Shown here: positions 1 to 5,917 of the stretch, one piece after another
How positions within the stretch are numbered: position 1 is the stretch's first letter
Layout: every line of letters starts with the position of its first letter
DNA from: an uncultured Bacteriovorax sp.
GTDB taxonomy: Bacteria > Bdellovibrionota > Bacteriovoracia > Bacteriovoracales > Bacteriovoracaceae
NCBI GenBank assembly: GCA_946482295.1
Contig: CAMLRB010000175.1
Location: 1 to 7,376, forward strand
Length of the DNA: 7,376 nucleotides
Reading direction: 5' to 3'
The notes under the pieces: generated by a model
What the model was told of the DNA's origin: nothing
Database searches by the model: none
What the model saw: only the letters and a program-made list of their open reading frames with translations
Position numbers and translations under genes: made by a program

Positions 1-293
1 CAGCAGTTTCTCAATGGCATTTAGACGCTATGACTGAGCATTTTAACCTAACATCTTACTTTGAAGCTCGCTTCGGAGTTAATGATCATTATGCATCCAG
101 CAAGTTAGAGCGTGGGCGAGAACTGATGAGTTTTGCCAATATATCAACAGAAAAAACTTTGTTGATTGGCGATACAATCCATGACTTTGAAGTTGCTTGC
201 CAATTAAAAGTTGATTGCCTATTGATTGCTGATGGTCATCAGTCGAAAGAGCGCCTACTGCAAGTCACCTCAAATGTCGTTTCTAGAGCGTAA
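1..293 (+). CDS. HAD-superfamily phosphatase, C-terminal part (5' end outside window)
   Basis: This is the 3' end of a phosphatase-like gene. The frame is open from base 3 to the TAA at 291-293, with no stop upstream, so the in-frame ATG at 30 is internal and about 96 residues are visible. The segment LLIGDTIHDFEVA carries the GD...D acidic motif IV of HAD hydrolases, which binds Mg2+. The upstream SSKLERG lysine fits motif III, and the following DCLLIADGHQSKERLL is typical of phosphoglycolate-phosphatase-like (HAD subfamily IA) enzymes. The N-terminal DxD nucleophile motif lies outside the window, so activity and substrate cannot be judged. The gene converges on and overlaps the DUF924 gene by 24 bases. 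It shows no link to the isonitrile genes and is probably the ordinary flank of the locus. Confidence 0.85.
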   Translation, partial: AVSQWHLDAMTEHFNLTSYFEARFGVNDHYASSKLERGRELMSFANISTEKTLLIGDTIHDFEVACQLKVDCLLIADGHQSKERLLQVTSNVVSRA

Positions 294-815
294 CGGAAAA
301 CACTTAAACTGCTGAATCATTAATTTATGCTCCAAGGCTTTCTCTAGAGCTAAATGAGTCCAGTTTTTAATGGCTTCTGGTGCACACTCATGCAGTTTAC
401 TAAATTTCACAACACTTAGATTTTGCAGAACGATGTCTTCAGCATGTTCGAGCGGCAAATAAAGAAAAATTTTTTGAGGAAGTGTGAGTTCGTGTTCACG
501 ATAAGTTCCTAAGGCCATGAGACAAAGATTTTGAGCATAACGATCGTAAGCATATGCTTGAGACGAACCTCTAAAAGAGTTGCGAGGTATTTGATCGAGT
601 AAAAGAATAAGTGACAAATACTGAGATGTAGAAAGCCTATCCGCTTGTTCTAAAAGTTCTAAAGCATGATGAAGTAAGGGAGTAAATTCACGGCATTCAT
701 TATCAAAAATCGTATCATGTCCAAAGAACCATTGAGGTACTTTACGCGAGAAATAAGAGTCATCAATTTTTATTTCATCGAACCAAAAGTGATGAAGATG
801 ATCAAGATCTAACAT
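270..815 (-). CDS. DUF924 family protein with a short C-terminus
   Basis: This 181-residue protein belongs to the DUF924 family (all-helical, TPR-like, function unknown). Family hallmarks are the N-terminal HHFWFDE, then PQWFFGHD, the central LLLDQIPRNSFRGSSQAYAYD, and FLYLPLEHAEDI. The C-terminal H-x-x-x-I-x-x-F-x-x-FP pattern is present, but the usual FPHRN-x-x-LGR ending is replaced by FPLRSRNDI and a stop, so roughly 15-20 residues of the family tail are missing. I chose the ATG at 815, directly before the conserved HFWF block, with a weak GGGAT upstream. A TTG at 842 would add nine non-conserved residues. The start lies inside the last 14 bases of the glycosyltransferase gene, which suggests translational coupling. 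The 3' end overlaps the convergent HAD gene. Whether it acts in the isonitrile pathway or is only a neighbour is unknown. Confidence 0.85.
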   Translation of the reverse strand: MLDLDHLHHFWFDEIKIDDSYFSRKVPQWFFGHDTIFDNECREFTPLLHHALELLEQADRLSTSQYLSLILLLDQIPRNSFRGSSQAYAYDRYAQNLCLMALGTYREHELTLPQKIFLYLPLEHAEDIVLQNLSVVKFSKLHECAPEAIKNWTHLALEKALEHKLMIQQFKCFPLRSRNDI

Positions 816-2019
816 CTGATTTATCCCGAATATAGTTAACAATTCCTTCTAAACCATTAAGTTTTGAAAAGTGATTTTTCATTAATAGCAGATTTTTTGC
901 CAACAATTTATCAGATGAAACTTTAGTAATGGCATCACGAATAAGTTCTGCTGTTAAGTCATGTTTTTTTAGTTGATGGCCTAAGTTTAAATCCACCAAT
1001 CTCTGAGCATTAACAAATTGATCATGAGCATGGGGAATGGTGATGATCGGAACTCCAAGTGCAAGTGCTTCATTCACACTGTTCATGCCACCATGGTTAA
1101 TAAAAATATCAGTGAGTTTTAAGACTTCTTTTTGAGGAATTTTCGGAAAAAGATGGATATGAGAGGGAACTTTTCCAAGACTTTGAACATTCTCCTCTGA
1201 TCCAACGGAAAGAATAAGCTGAAAATTTGTATCTTCTAAAAAAGCTTCAATCAGTTTTTTAAATAAGTTTATTACGTGGGGATTTTCCTTGGGGAGAATT
1301 GTTCCCATGGCCATAGTAATGACTTTTTTTTGGTCTTTTTCAAAGATTGAGAATGGAAACCAATCCTGAAGTTCTATGCTATCAAGCATTGAACCAGCGA
1401 AATGAAAATGTTTATCGTTTTCTACATCTATCTCTGGGTTAAATTCTTTAGAAGTAAAAACAATATTATGCTTACCGTATGCACCTAAAGCATCTTCAAG
1501 TTTTAGTAAAATATTAAATTTGTTTCGTAAATGTGAGATGGCCATTTGATTGGTGTGATCGATTTCAACATGATGTTGTTTCAACATTTCCTGTTTTTTA
1601 TCGAGAGATAGTGCAAAGGTTGAAACTGTGCAAAAGCTGGGAATTCGATAAATCTCTCCTAGTACATACCCCCAAGGTGCCATTGAATCGTAAAGAATGA
1701 AATCAGGCTTTATTCGCTCTATTTCTTCTTGAAGAAAGGGAAGGAGACCAACGGTCGCCGGTATAGTTTGTAAGACGAAATTTTTTCCTGGGTTAAAATC
1801 AGCGGCCTTATACTCATCATAACCGTAATTGATAAAGTGCGCTCCGGTTGATTGTATCAATTCCTTTCTATCGGGGGAGCTATGGTAAAATATTTGGACT
1901 CCTTGATCACACAAAACCTTCACGAGAGGGAGTGTTGGGTTAATGTGTCCGAGTCCAAATATATTGTAGAAGATTGCTTTCACCTGATGGAAGCTATCAC
2001 AGACTGGATATAGATCCAT
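802..2019 (-). CDS. GT1 / macrolide-type UDP-sugar glycosyltransferase
   Basis: This 405-residue GT-B glycosyltransferase resembles the MGT/UGT family, whose members move a sugar from a nucleotide sugar to a small lipophilic acceptor in the cytoplasm. The N-terminal domain starts with KAIFYNIFGLGHINPTLPL, where His25 is the likely catalytic base, paired with Asp111 in LYDSMAPWG. The C-terminal donor domain has ITMAMGT (235-240) and the family signature INHGGMNSVNEALALGVP (307-324), ending in HDQFVNAQR (332-340), where the Asp-Gln pair contacts the sugar. Length is normal for the family. The ATG at 2019 has no clear ribosome site. A GTG at 1983 giving VKAIFYNIF would match the usual family start better, so the first 12 residues are uncertain. 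The gene follows lysR by 38 bases and overlaps DUF924. Rhabduscin-type loci also pair isnA/isnB with a glycosyltransferase, so it may glycosylate the isonitrile product (inference). Confidence 0.9.
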   Translation of the reverse strand: MDLYPVCDSFHQVKAIFYNIFGLGHINPTLPLVKVLCDQGVQIFYHSSPDRKELIQSTGAHFINYGYDEYKAADFNPGKNFVLQTIPATVGLLPFLQEEIERIKPDFILYDSMAPWGYVLGEIYRIPSFCTVSTFALSLDKKQEMLKQHHVEIDHTNQMAISHLRNKFNILLKLEDALGAYGKHNIVFTSKEFNPEIDVENDKHFHFAGSMLDSIELQDWFPFSIFEKDQKKVITMAMGTILPKENPHVINLFKKLIEAFLEDTNFQLILSVGSEENVQSLGKVPSHIHLFPKIPQKEVLKLTDIFINHGGMNSVNEALALGVPIITIPHAHDQFVNAQRLVDLNLGHQLKKHDLTAELIRDAITKVSSDKLLAKNLLLMKNHFSKLNGLEGIVNYIRDKSDVRS

Positions 2020-2040
2020 TTAATAATTTTTAACGATGGT

Positions 2041-2056
2041 ATAGGTAAAAACCTAT
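2041..2056. repeat. Perfect inverted repeat ATAGGT-AAAA-ACCTAT between lysR and the glycosyltransferase
   Basis: Two exact 6-base arms flank a 4-base spacer. The repeat starts one base after the lysR stop codon on the - strand and about 21 bases before the glycosyltransferase ATG. It could be an operator for the adjacent regulator. In the - strand transcript it would form a 6-bp UUUU-tetraloop hairpin. There is no U-run after it, so it is not an obvious terminator. An 8-base part of it (- strand CATAGGTT) recurs upstream of lysR at 2892-2899. Confidence 0.55.
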
Positions 2057-2057
2057 G

Positions 2058-2882
2058 TTAATGAACTACTGGTATAAAAGATTTTTTTAACTCTTCGAAT
2101 ATTAACTTACCTTCTTTGGACTTTATAATCTCGGGGTAGCAAACTAGCGCCAATCGATCTTTATAGGTAGGTGTACCGGAAACTTTATGAAGTCCCAAAC
2201 GCTGGGCCTTGACGACCTGTGAAGGAAGAATTCCTATACCCGCCCCGGAGTCCACTAAATTGGCAATTAATTCAAGATTAGAAACCTCAATTCTGTCTTC
2301 CGGAGCATTTTTCCATCGAGCTAAAATTCCTGAAGTTTGCATCATATCTGGGTTGTAGATCAGCCTCTTACTATAACGTTTACTAGATTCCCAAACCGCT
2401 ACTTCGTCATCACCAATCAACTTCGTGATGAGCCCAGGTATAGGAAGCGGATTCATAACGAGACCAAAGTCAATCTCACCTTGGGCCACTTTTTTATTAA
2501 TTTCGCTCGAGGATCCATTAACTATTGTGAGATCGATGTTGGAAGAATACTGATGCATTGATTTCAAAAAACGCCCCAGCAGAAACATGCCGACAGATGG
2601 GTGACAGCCAATCTTGAAAGAAAGATTGGTTGGAGCACCTTTAATCTTAAAAAGTAATTTAAGTGCACCTTGTGCTTCTGGCAGGATAATACGTCCTTGA
2701 GGAGTGAGCTTTATTCCATTTCTGCTGCGAATAAAAAGCGGTAAGTTTAACTCTTTTTCTAGCTTTTTAATGGCCAGGGATAATGAAGGTTGTGCCATTT
2801 GTAGTTTTTCTGAAGCTTCTGAGAGTGTTTTCGAGTGGGCTACAGCAATAAAGTTCTCTAGATCTTTGAATGTGATGGACAT
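2058..2882 (-). CDS. LysR-type transcriptional regulator, divergent from isnA
   Basis: This 274-residue LysR-family DNA-binding regulator has an N-terminal winged helix-turn-helix at about residues 1-62. The recognition region is SEASEKLQMAQPSLSLAIKKLEKELNLPLF (21-50), followed by the wing RNGIKLTPQGR. The remainder (about 85-270) is the periplasmic-binding-protein-like effector domain, with GCHPSVG at its start, VAQGEIDFGLVM in the middle and VDSGAGIGILP near the end. It is slightly shorter than the usual 290-310 residues. The ATG at 2882 has an AGG about 11 bases upstream. LysR genes usually control a divergent neighbour and themselves, and in Pseudomonas aeruginosa LysR-type proteins control the pvc genes. 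It therefore probably regulates the isnA operon and perhaps its own downstream glycosyltransferase. The effector cannot be predicted. Confidence 0.93.
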   Translation of the reverse strand: MSITFKDLENFIAVAHSKTLSEASEKLQMAQPSLSLAIKKLEKELNLPLFIRSRNGIKLTPQGRIILPEAQGALKLLFKIKGAPTNLSFKIGCHPSVGMFLLGRFLKSMHQYSSNIDLTIVNGSSSEINKKVAQGEIDFGLVMNPLPIPGLITKLIGDDEVAVWESSKRYSKRLIYNPDMMQTSGILARWKNAPEDRIEVSNLELIANLVDSGAGIGILPSQVVKAQRLGLHKVSGTPTYKDRLALVCYPEIIKSKEGKLIFEELKKSFIPVVH

Positions 2883-2941
2883 ATAGCTTTTAACCTATGC
2901 TAGTTATTGTTTATATATAATTTTTAAATGATTAGTTCTCC

Positions 2942-2967
2942 TTTATCAATAACAAAGTGTTTATCAA
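2942..2967 (+). repeat. Direct repeat TTTATCAA x2 upstream of isnA
   Basis: Two identical 8-base copies, starting 18 bases apart, lie 22-47 bases before the isnA ATG, downstream of the candidate -10. Their position suits a regulator site or a leader element, but AT-rich repeats of this size can arise by chance. Confidence 0.4.
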
Positions 2968-2974
2968 GACTTTG
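2953..2974 (+). repeat. Inverted repeat CAAAGT-N10-ACTTTG in the isnA leader
   Basis: Two exact 6-base arms with a 10-base spacer end just before the AAGGAG ribosome site of isnA. In RNA this would be a modest hairpin next to, but not covering, the ribosome site. As DNA it could be an operator half-site pair. It interleaves with the TTTATCAA direct repeat. Confidence 0.4.
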
Positions 2975-2988
2975 CTGAAGGAGAAATT

Positions 2989-3930
2989 ATGACAACACTA
3001 CAGATCGAAAACAATAATGAAATTTCAACAAATGCAATGTCTATTGCTTTTAAAGCGTTAGCAGATCTTTCGAATCAAGAAAAAAGCATTGAAACATTTT
3101 TAGATATTCCTATTATGCGAAAAATGGCTGATCAAATGATAGAGAGAAAAACTTTGCAGTTTCTTCTTCCTGCCTTTCCGGCCAAAAGCCCCAGCACTCA
3201 CAAAACGGCCGGTATACATCCCGATTTAGGCGAAGTTATAGCATTAAACAATTTGAATGAAATGTGTAAAAAAATTTCTCAAGTTTATGAGCCCGGCGCA
3301 GAGGTCATTATTTGTTCAGATGGAAGAATCTTTAGTGACGTGGTCATGGTGCCTGATGAGGCCATTGATGAGTACTCTGAATGGATTAAAAATATTATCA
3401 TTGAATTCAACTTGGACCATCTTTCAACTTTTGCCATGGATGACCTTTACCGCGAACTTAAAGGGCCAGAATTGAGAGAGCGTCTTATTTGGCAATATGC
3501 TAAGTCAGCGGAAGAAATTCGTTACTTAGTAGCTAACGACGAAGATTTTAGAAGTCTCTTTAATGGTGTACATAAATTCATGATTGAAGATCAAATGGGA
3601 CTAACGGAAAACTTTGGTGCAAGTAAAAATCAGATTAACAAAAAAACGAAGCCTCTGACTTATGAGTTATTGAGAAGATCAGATGCCTGGTCTCAGCTAT
3701 TACTCGATCATTTTGACGATGCCCTTCGATTGTCTATTCATGCTTATCCACTGACACATGAAAAGTTCGGCGTGAAACTTGTGAAATCATCAGAAAGATG
3801 GGCGACTCCCTGGCACAATGTTACGGTAAAAAAAGAAAATACATTTGAACTAATGCATTTATCAGAAGCTCTTAAATTAGGCGCGCAAAAAGTAGTGTTT
3901 CAGGAGAAGTATGTTTATTTTGAAGTCTAA
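2989..3930 (+). CDS. isnA: Isonitrile (isocyanide) synthase, IsnA/PvcA family
   Basis: This 313-residue cytoplasmic enzyme matches the DIT1/PvcA family. Characterised members convert the amino group of tyrosine or tryptophan to an isonitrile, taking the carbon from ribulose-5-phosphate. Family blocks appear in order: LPAFPAKSP (60-68), PDLGEVIALNNLNEMC (78-93), the signature ICSDGRIFSD (108-117), FNLDHL (140-145), LRLSIHAYP (246-254) and WATPWHNVTV (271-280). Length is close to the usual 320-330, with no missing block. The start is fixed by AAGGAG five bases upstream. It leads a three-gene operon, and its last 20 bases contain the start of isnB. Tyrosine or tryptophan as the substrate cannot be decided by eye. 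Confidence 0.95.
   Translation: MTTLQIENNNEISTNAMSIAFKALADLSNQEKSIETFLDIPIMRKMADQMIERKTLQFLLPAFPAKSPSTHKTAGIHPDLGEVIALNNLNEMCKKISQVYEPGAEVIICSDGRIFSDVVMVPDEAIDEYSEWIKNIIIEFNLDHLSTFAMDDLYRELKGPELRERLIWQYAKSAEEIRYLVANDEDFRSLFNGVHKFMIEDQMGLTENFGASKNQINKKTKPLTYELLRRSDAWSQLLLDHFDDALRLSIHAYPLTHEKFGVKLVKSSERWATPWHNVTVKKENTFELMHLSEALKLGAQKVVFQEKYVYFEV
3902..3906 (+). promoter_or_regulatory. Ribosome site that fixes the isnB start inside isnA
   Basis: AGGAG stands four bases before the ATG at 3911, within the last codons of isnA. A TAG in the isnB frame at 3893-3895 closes any longer reading, so this site decides the start and suggests translational coupling between the two enzymes. Confidence 0.75.
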
Positions 3931-4585
3931 TATGCATCTCACCGATGCAGAACTGCTAAAGCTTGCCGGTGAATTCAGTGATAAACCGGACGCAAACGTG
4001 CAGGAAAAATTTCTGCATTGGGATTTTGGTCCCATTATGAATATGAAGTTTGATCCGGAAGCACCTAATTATCTTTTTTCAGCGGAAGCCGTTCCCTTGC
4101 ATTGGGATGGAGCTTTTTATAAAGAGCCACGCCTGCTCCTTTTTTACTGTACGGAAACTGATGGTGAAGGTGGAGAAACGCTATTTTTGAACACCGAGCT
4201 TTTGTGGGCGTCCCTCACAGATGAAGAAAAAAGCGAGTGTGAAAAAATCACTCTTCGCTATACCACTGAGAAGAAAGCTCATTACGGCGGACAGATTACA
4301 GTTCCCATGGTGCAGAAACATCCGGTAACGGGAGCAACCATTTTAAGAATGGCCGAAAGAGTAGAGACGATGTTGAATCCAGTATCTCTGGAAATTCTGG
4401 GAGCTAGAGATCCGGAAGACTTTTATCTGCGCATAGTGGAGAAACTCAAGTCAGAAAATTTTCTGACTGTCCATAAATGGAAAAAAGGTGATGTCGTGAT
4501 TTGTGACAACTTTACTTATCTCCATGGAAGAAACGCGCTTAGAAACAATTTAGTTAGATCATTTAAACGAATACAAATTCTTTAG
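3911..4585 (+). CDS. isnB: Fe(II)/2-oxoglutarate oxygenase, IsnB/PvcB family (short N-terminus)
   Basis: This 224-residue TauD-fold oxygenase is the usual partner of isonitrile synthases. Relatives oxidise the amino-acid isonitrile, often with decarboxylation to a vinyl isonitrile. The metal triad is visible as H64-x-D66 in VPLHWDGAF and H205 in DNFTYLHGR. R216 is the likely 2-oxoglutarate carboxylate ligand, 11 residues after the distal His. Other family blocks are HWDFGPIMNMKFDPEAPNYLF (36-56), GEGGETLFLNT (85-95), AHYGG (123-127) and KKGDVVICDN (191-200). PvcB-type proteins usually run about 280-300 residues. Here the first ~50 residues are absent and the protein opens at MFILKSNMHLTDAELL, the equivalent of the LLLLRGF strand. 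An in-frame stop 16-18 bases upstream shows that this is not a miscalled start. All catalytic residues remain. The gene ends 7 bases before the P450. Confidence 0.93.
   Translation: MFILKSNMHLTDAELLKLAGEFSDKPDANVQEKFLHWDFGPIMNMKFDPEAPNYLFSAEAVPLHWDGAFYKEPRLLLFYCTETDGEGGETLFLNTELLWASLTDEEKSECEKITLRYTTEKKAHYGGQITVPMVQKHPVTGATILRMAERVETMLNPVSLEILGARDPEDFYLRIVEKLKSENFLTVHKWKKGDVVICDNFTYLHGRNALRNNLVRSFKRIQIL
4449..4468. repeat. Perfect 20-bp palindrome inside isnB
   Basis: AGTCAGAAAA is followed directly by its exact reverse complement TTTTCTGACT, with no spacer. It lies within codons for KSENFLT of isnB. It could be a dyad protein site or an intragenic hairpin. By a simple estimate a perfect 20-bp palindrome is rare in a window this size, though AT-rich coding DNA makes it less surprising. 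Confidence 0.6.
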
Positions 4586-4592
4586 GAGCATT

Positions 4593-5822
4593 ATGAAAAC
4601 GGCACAAGGAACTTCATTTCTTGATTTCAAAAAGAGCAGCAATGTTTCCGATTTTCCGGAGTCGTTTGCCGCTTACATCAAATCTTATGGAGACATCTAC
4701 TTCTGGGAGAAAGGAAATTTTCATGTTGTGACGAAAGCCTCTGATGCTAGAGAAGTACTCACTTCGTCTCATTTCAGTGCAGACAGAGGAGCTTTTTTTA
4801 TCTCTCGCATGCCGCAGATGGATCTCAGTCTCATTCAAGATTTTTTCGGTGTTGTAAAAAAAATGATGGTGATGAGTGATGACGGTGACCACGCCAAAAG
4901 AAGAAAGATTGCTGCCGGAGGTTTTGAAGATCACGTTCTCGAGCGATTTACAAAAACAGTTCAGGCGACAGTGAAAAGAATTGTCAACGAAGTAAAAAAC
5001 AAAGATCAGTTTGAGTTTGTTGAGGCCATTAGCAAAAAATTACCTTCTACTGTTTTAGCCGATCTCTTTAGCATTCCTGAATCAGACAGAGAAAATTTCT
5101 TCAATTCGGCCAACATTATGACTGGCTTTTTTGGAGGGGCCAGCAGTTACCAAAATGCTGATGGCATTGAAGTCAACAATGCGGCGAAATCTCTTAAAGC
5201 TTATTTCGAGAAACTCATCGAAGAACGCAGAGGAGGAAAAGGCGAAGACTACGTTTCTATCCTGCTGAGAGCGCAGCCGGTGAGCGGACTTTCTGATGAA
5301 GAACTGATCTCGCAATTGATTATGATGTTGGTTGCCGGTCAGGTGACGACGACTGATCAAATTAACAATATTATGTTTTTACTCGCGAAACATCCTTCAC
5401 TTCAAAGCGACATTAGACAAAATATGGAACTTCTTCCCAATGCGCTTGAAGAATTAAAACGTTTTGATCCTGCCGTTACATTTATTTTCAGAGTGGCTCG
5501 CGCTGACACTATGATTGGTGAACAGCCGATTAAAAAAGACGATGTTATTTTTATATCTACTCATTGTGTGAATCGCGATCTGCCAGCTGAGGAAAATCCT
5601 CTGGAGATCGATATCAATCGCAAGAGTTCTCACTTTGCATATGGGCATGGACCACACTACTGCTTAGGAGCAAAACTGGGGCGACTTGAAATTCGACTTT
5701 TATTTGAGGAGCTTTTAAGAGAGCTTCCGGTGTTGGAACTCGATAGAAAAAAAGAGTCGAAAAGAGATCATTACTCACTCTCATTTTCGGGTTTTGAAAT
5801 ATTACAGTTGTCTAAAATCTAG
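4593..5822 (+). CDS. Cytochrome P450, tailoring enzyme of the isonitrile operon
   Basis: This 409-residue soluble bacterial class I-type P450 has no membrane anchor. Landmarks are the C-helix DGDHAKRRKIAAGGF (97-111), I-helix MMLVAGQVTTTDQI (244-257), ExxR pair E287/R290 in the K-helix, and haem loop FAYGHGPHYCLGA (348-360) with C357 as the thiolate ligand. Two key positions are unusual. The I-helix acid before Thr252 is Val251 (AGQVTT instead of AGx[D/E]TT), and the Phe seven residues before the cysteine is Tyr350. AGGAG at 4584-4588 overlaps the isnB stop and sits four bases before the ATG, so it is cotranscribed and probably coupled. No ferredoxin or reductase gene is in the window, so redox partners must come from elsewhere. 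P450s act in some isonitrile pathways, for example fungal xanthocillin clusters. Hydroxylation, coupling or another oxidation are all possible here. Confidence 0.95.
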   Translation: MKTAQGTSFLDFKKSSNVSDFPESFAAYIKSYGDIYFWEKGNFHVVTKASDAREVLTSSHFSADRGAFFISRMPQMDLSLIQDFFGVVKKMMVMSDDGDHAKRRKIAAGGFEDHVLERFTKTVQATVKRIVNEVKNKDQFEFVEAISKKLPSTVLADLFSIPESDRENFFNSANIMTGFFGGASSYQNADGIEVNNAAKSLKAYFEKLIEERRGGKGEDYVSILLRAQPVSGLSDEELISQLIMMLVAGQVTTTDQINNIMFLLAKHPSLQSDIRQNMELLPNALEELKRFDPAVTFIFRVARADTMIGEQPIKKDDVIFISTHCVNRDLPAEENPLEIDINRKSSHFAYGHGPHYCLGAKLGRLEIRLLFEELLRELPVLELDRKKESKRDHYSLSFSGFEILQLSKI

Positions 5823-5871
5823 ACAGCTCGTCTTTACCATCCTCTTGAATTCTCTAAATAAAGAACAGGCT

Positions 5872-5877
5872 TATAAG
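5872..5877 (+). promoter_or_regulatory. Possible -10 element for the C92 hydrolase gene
   Basis: TATAAG lies 41-46 bases before the ATG at 5918. The best -35 match, TTGAAT at 5845-5850, is 21 bases away, which is too far for a good sigma-70 promoter. If used, transcription would begin near 5884 and the leader would consist almost only of the following hairpin. Confidence 0.25.
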
Positions 5878-5886
5878 TTGCATTTC

Positions 5887-5912
5887 CCCCTGAGACGATT
5901 ATCTCTCAGGGG
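5887..5912 (+). promoter_or_regulatory. 9-bp hairpin over the ribosome site of the C92 gene; possible terminator of the isn operon
   Basis: CCCCTGAGA (5887-5895) pairs perfectly with TCTCAGGGG (5904-5912) around an 8-base loop. It stands 64 bases after the P450 stop and could end the isn transcript, but only TTCTT follows, a poor U-run. The only ribosome-site-like sequence for the next ATG (5918), AGGGG at 5908-5912, lies in the right arm, so folding would hide it. It may act as terminator, translational gate, or both. Confidence 0.6.
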
Positions 5913-5917
5913 TTCTT

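Larger units (their letters stand above)
2883..2988. promoter_or_regulatory. Divergent lysR / isnA promoter region
   Basis: These 106 bases separate the two divergent starts and must hold both promoters unless transcription enters from outside. A TATAAT at 2916-2921 is a good -10 candidate for isnA, but no matching -35 stands 16-18 bases upstream, which fits activator dependence. TAAC-N8-GTTA at 2891-2906 is a short dyad next to lysR. TTTATCAA occurs twice, at 2942-2949 and 2960-2967. CAAAGT-N10-ACTTTG forms an inverted repeat at 2953-2974. No textbook T-N11-A dyad is clear. The isnA ribosome site AAGGAG lies at 2978-2983, five bases before the ATG. Confidence 0.6.

Noticed and set aside
816..842. 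TTG start at 842 for the DUF924 gene
   Set aside because: The nine extra residues are outside the family consensus and lie inside the glycosyltransferase; the ATG at 815 directly precedes the conserved block.
2337..2561. + strand open frames opposite lysR (also 2704-2886)
   Set aside because: They are antisense to a full-length LysR gene with a clear HTH and effector domain, with no ribosome site or family resemblance.
3257..3475. + strand frame inside isnA
   Set aside because: It overlaps the conserved ICSDGRIFSD region of isnA in another frame and has no independent support.
3850..3911. A frameshifted 5' part of isnB hidden in the end of isnA
   Set aside because: The isnA C-terminus reads normally to its stop, the isnB frame is closed at 3893-3895, and a good ribosome site precedes 3911.
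4614..4934. Open frame on the - strand opposite the P450 start (also 5082-5360 and 5454-5657)
   Set aside because: They lie opposite a P450 with complete family motifs, show no recognisable domain and are low-complexity antisense shadows.
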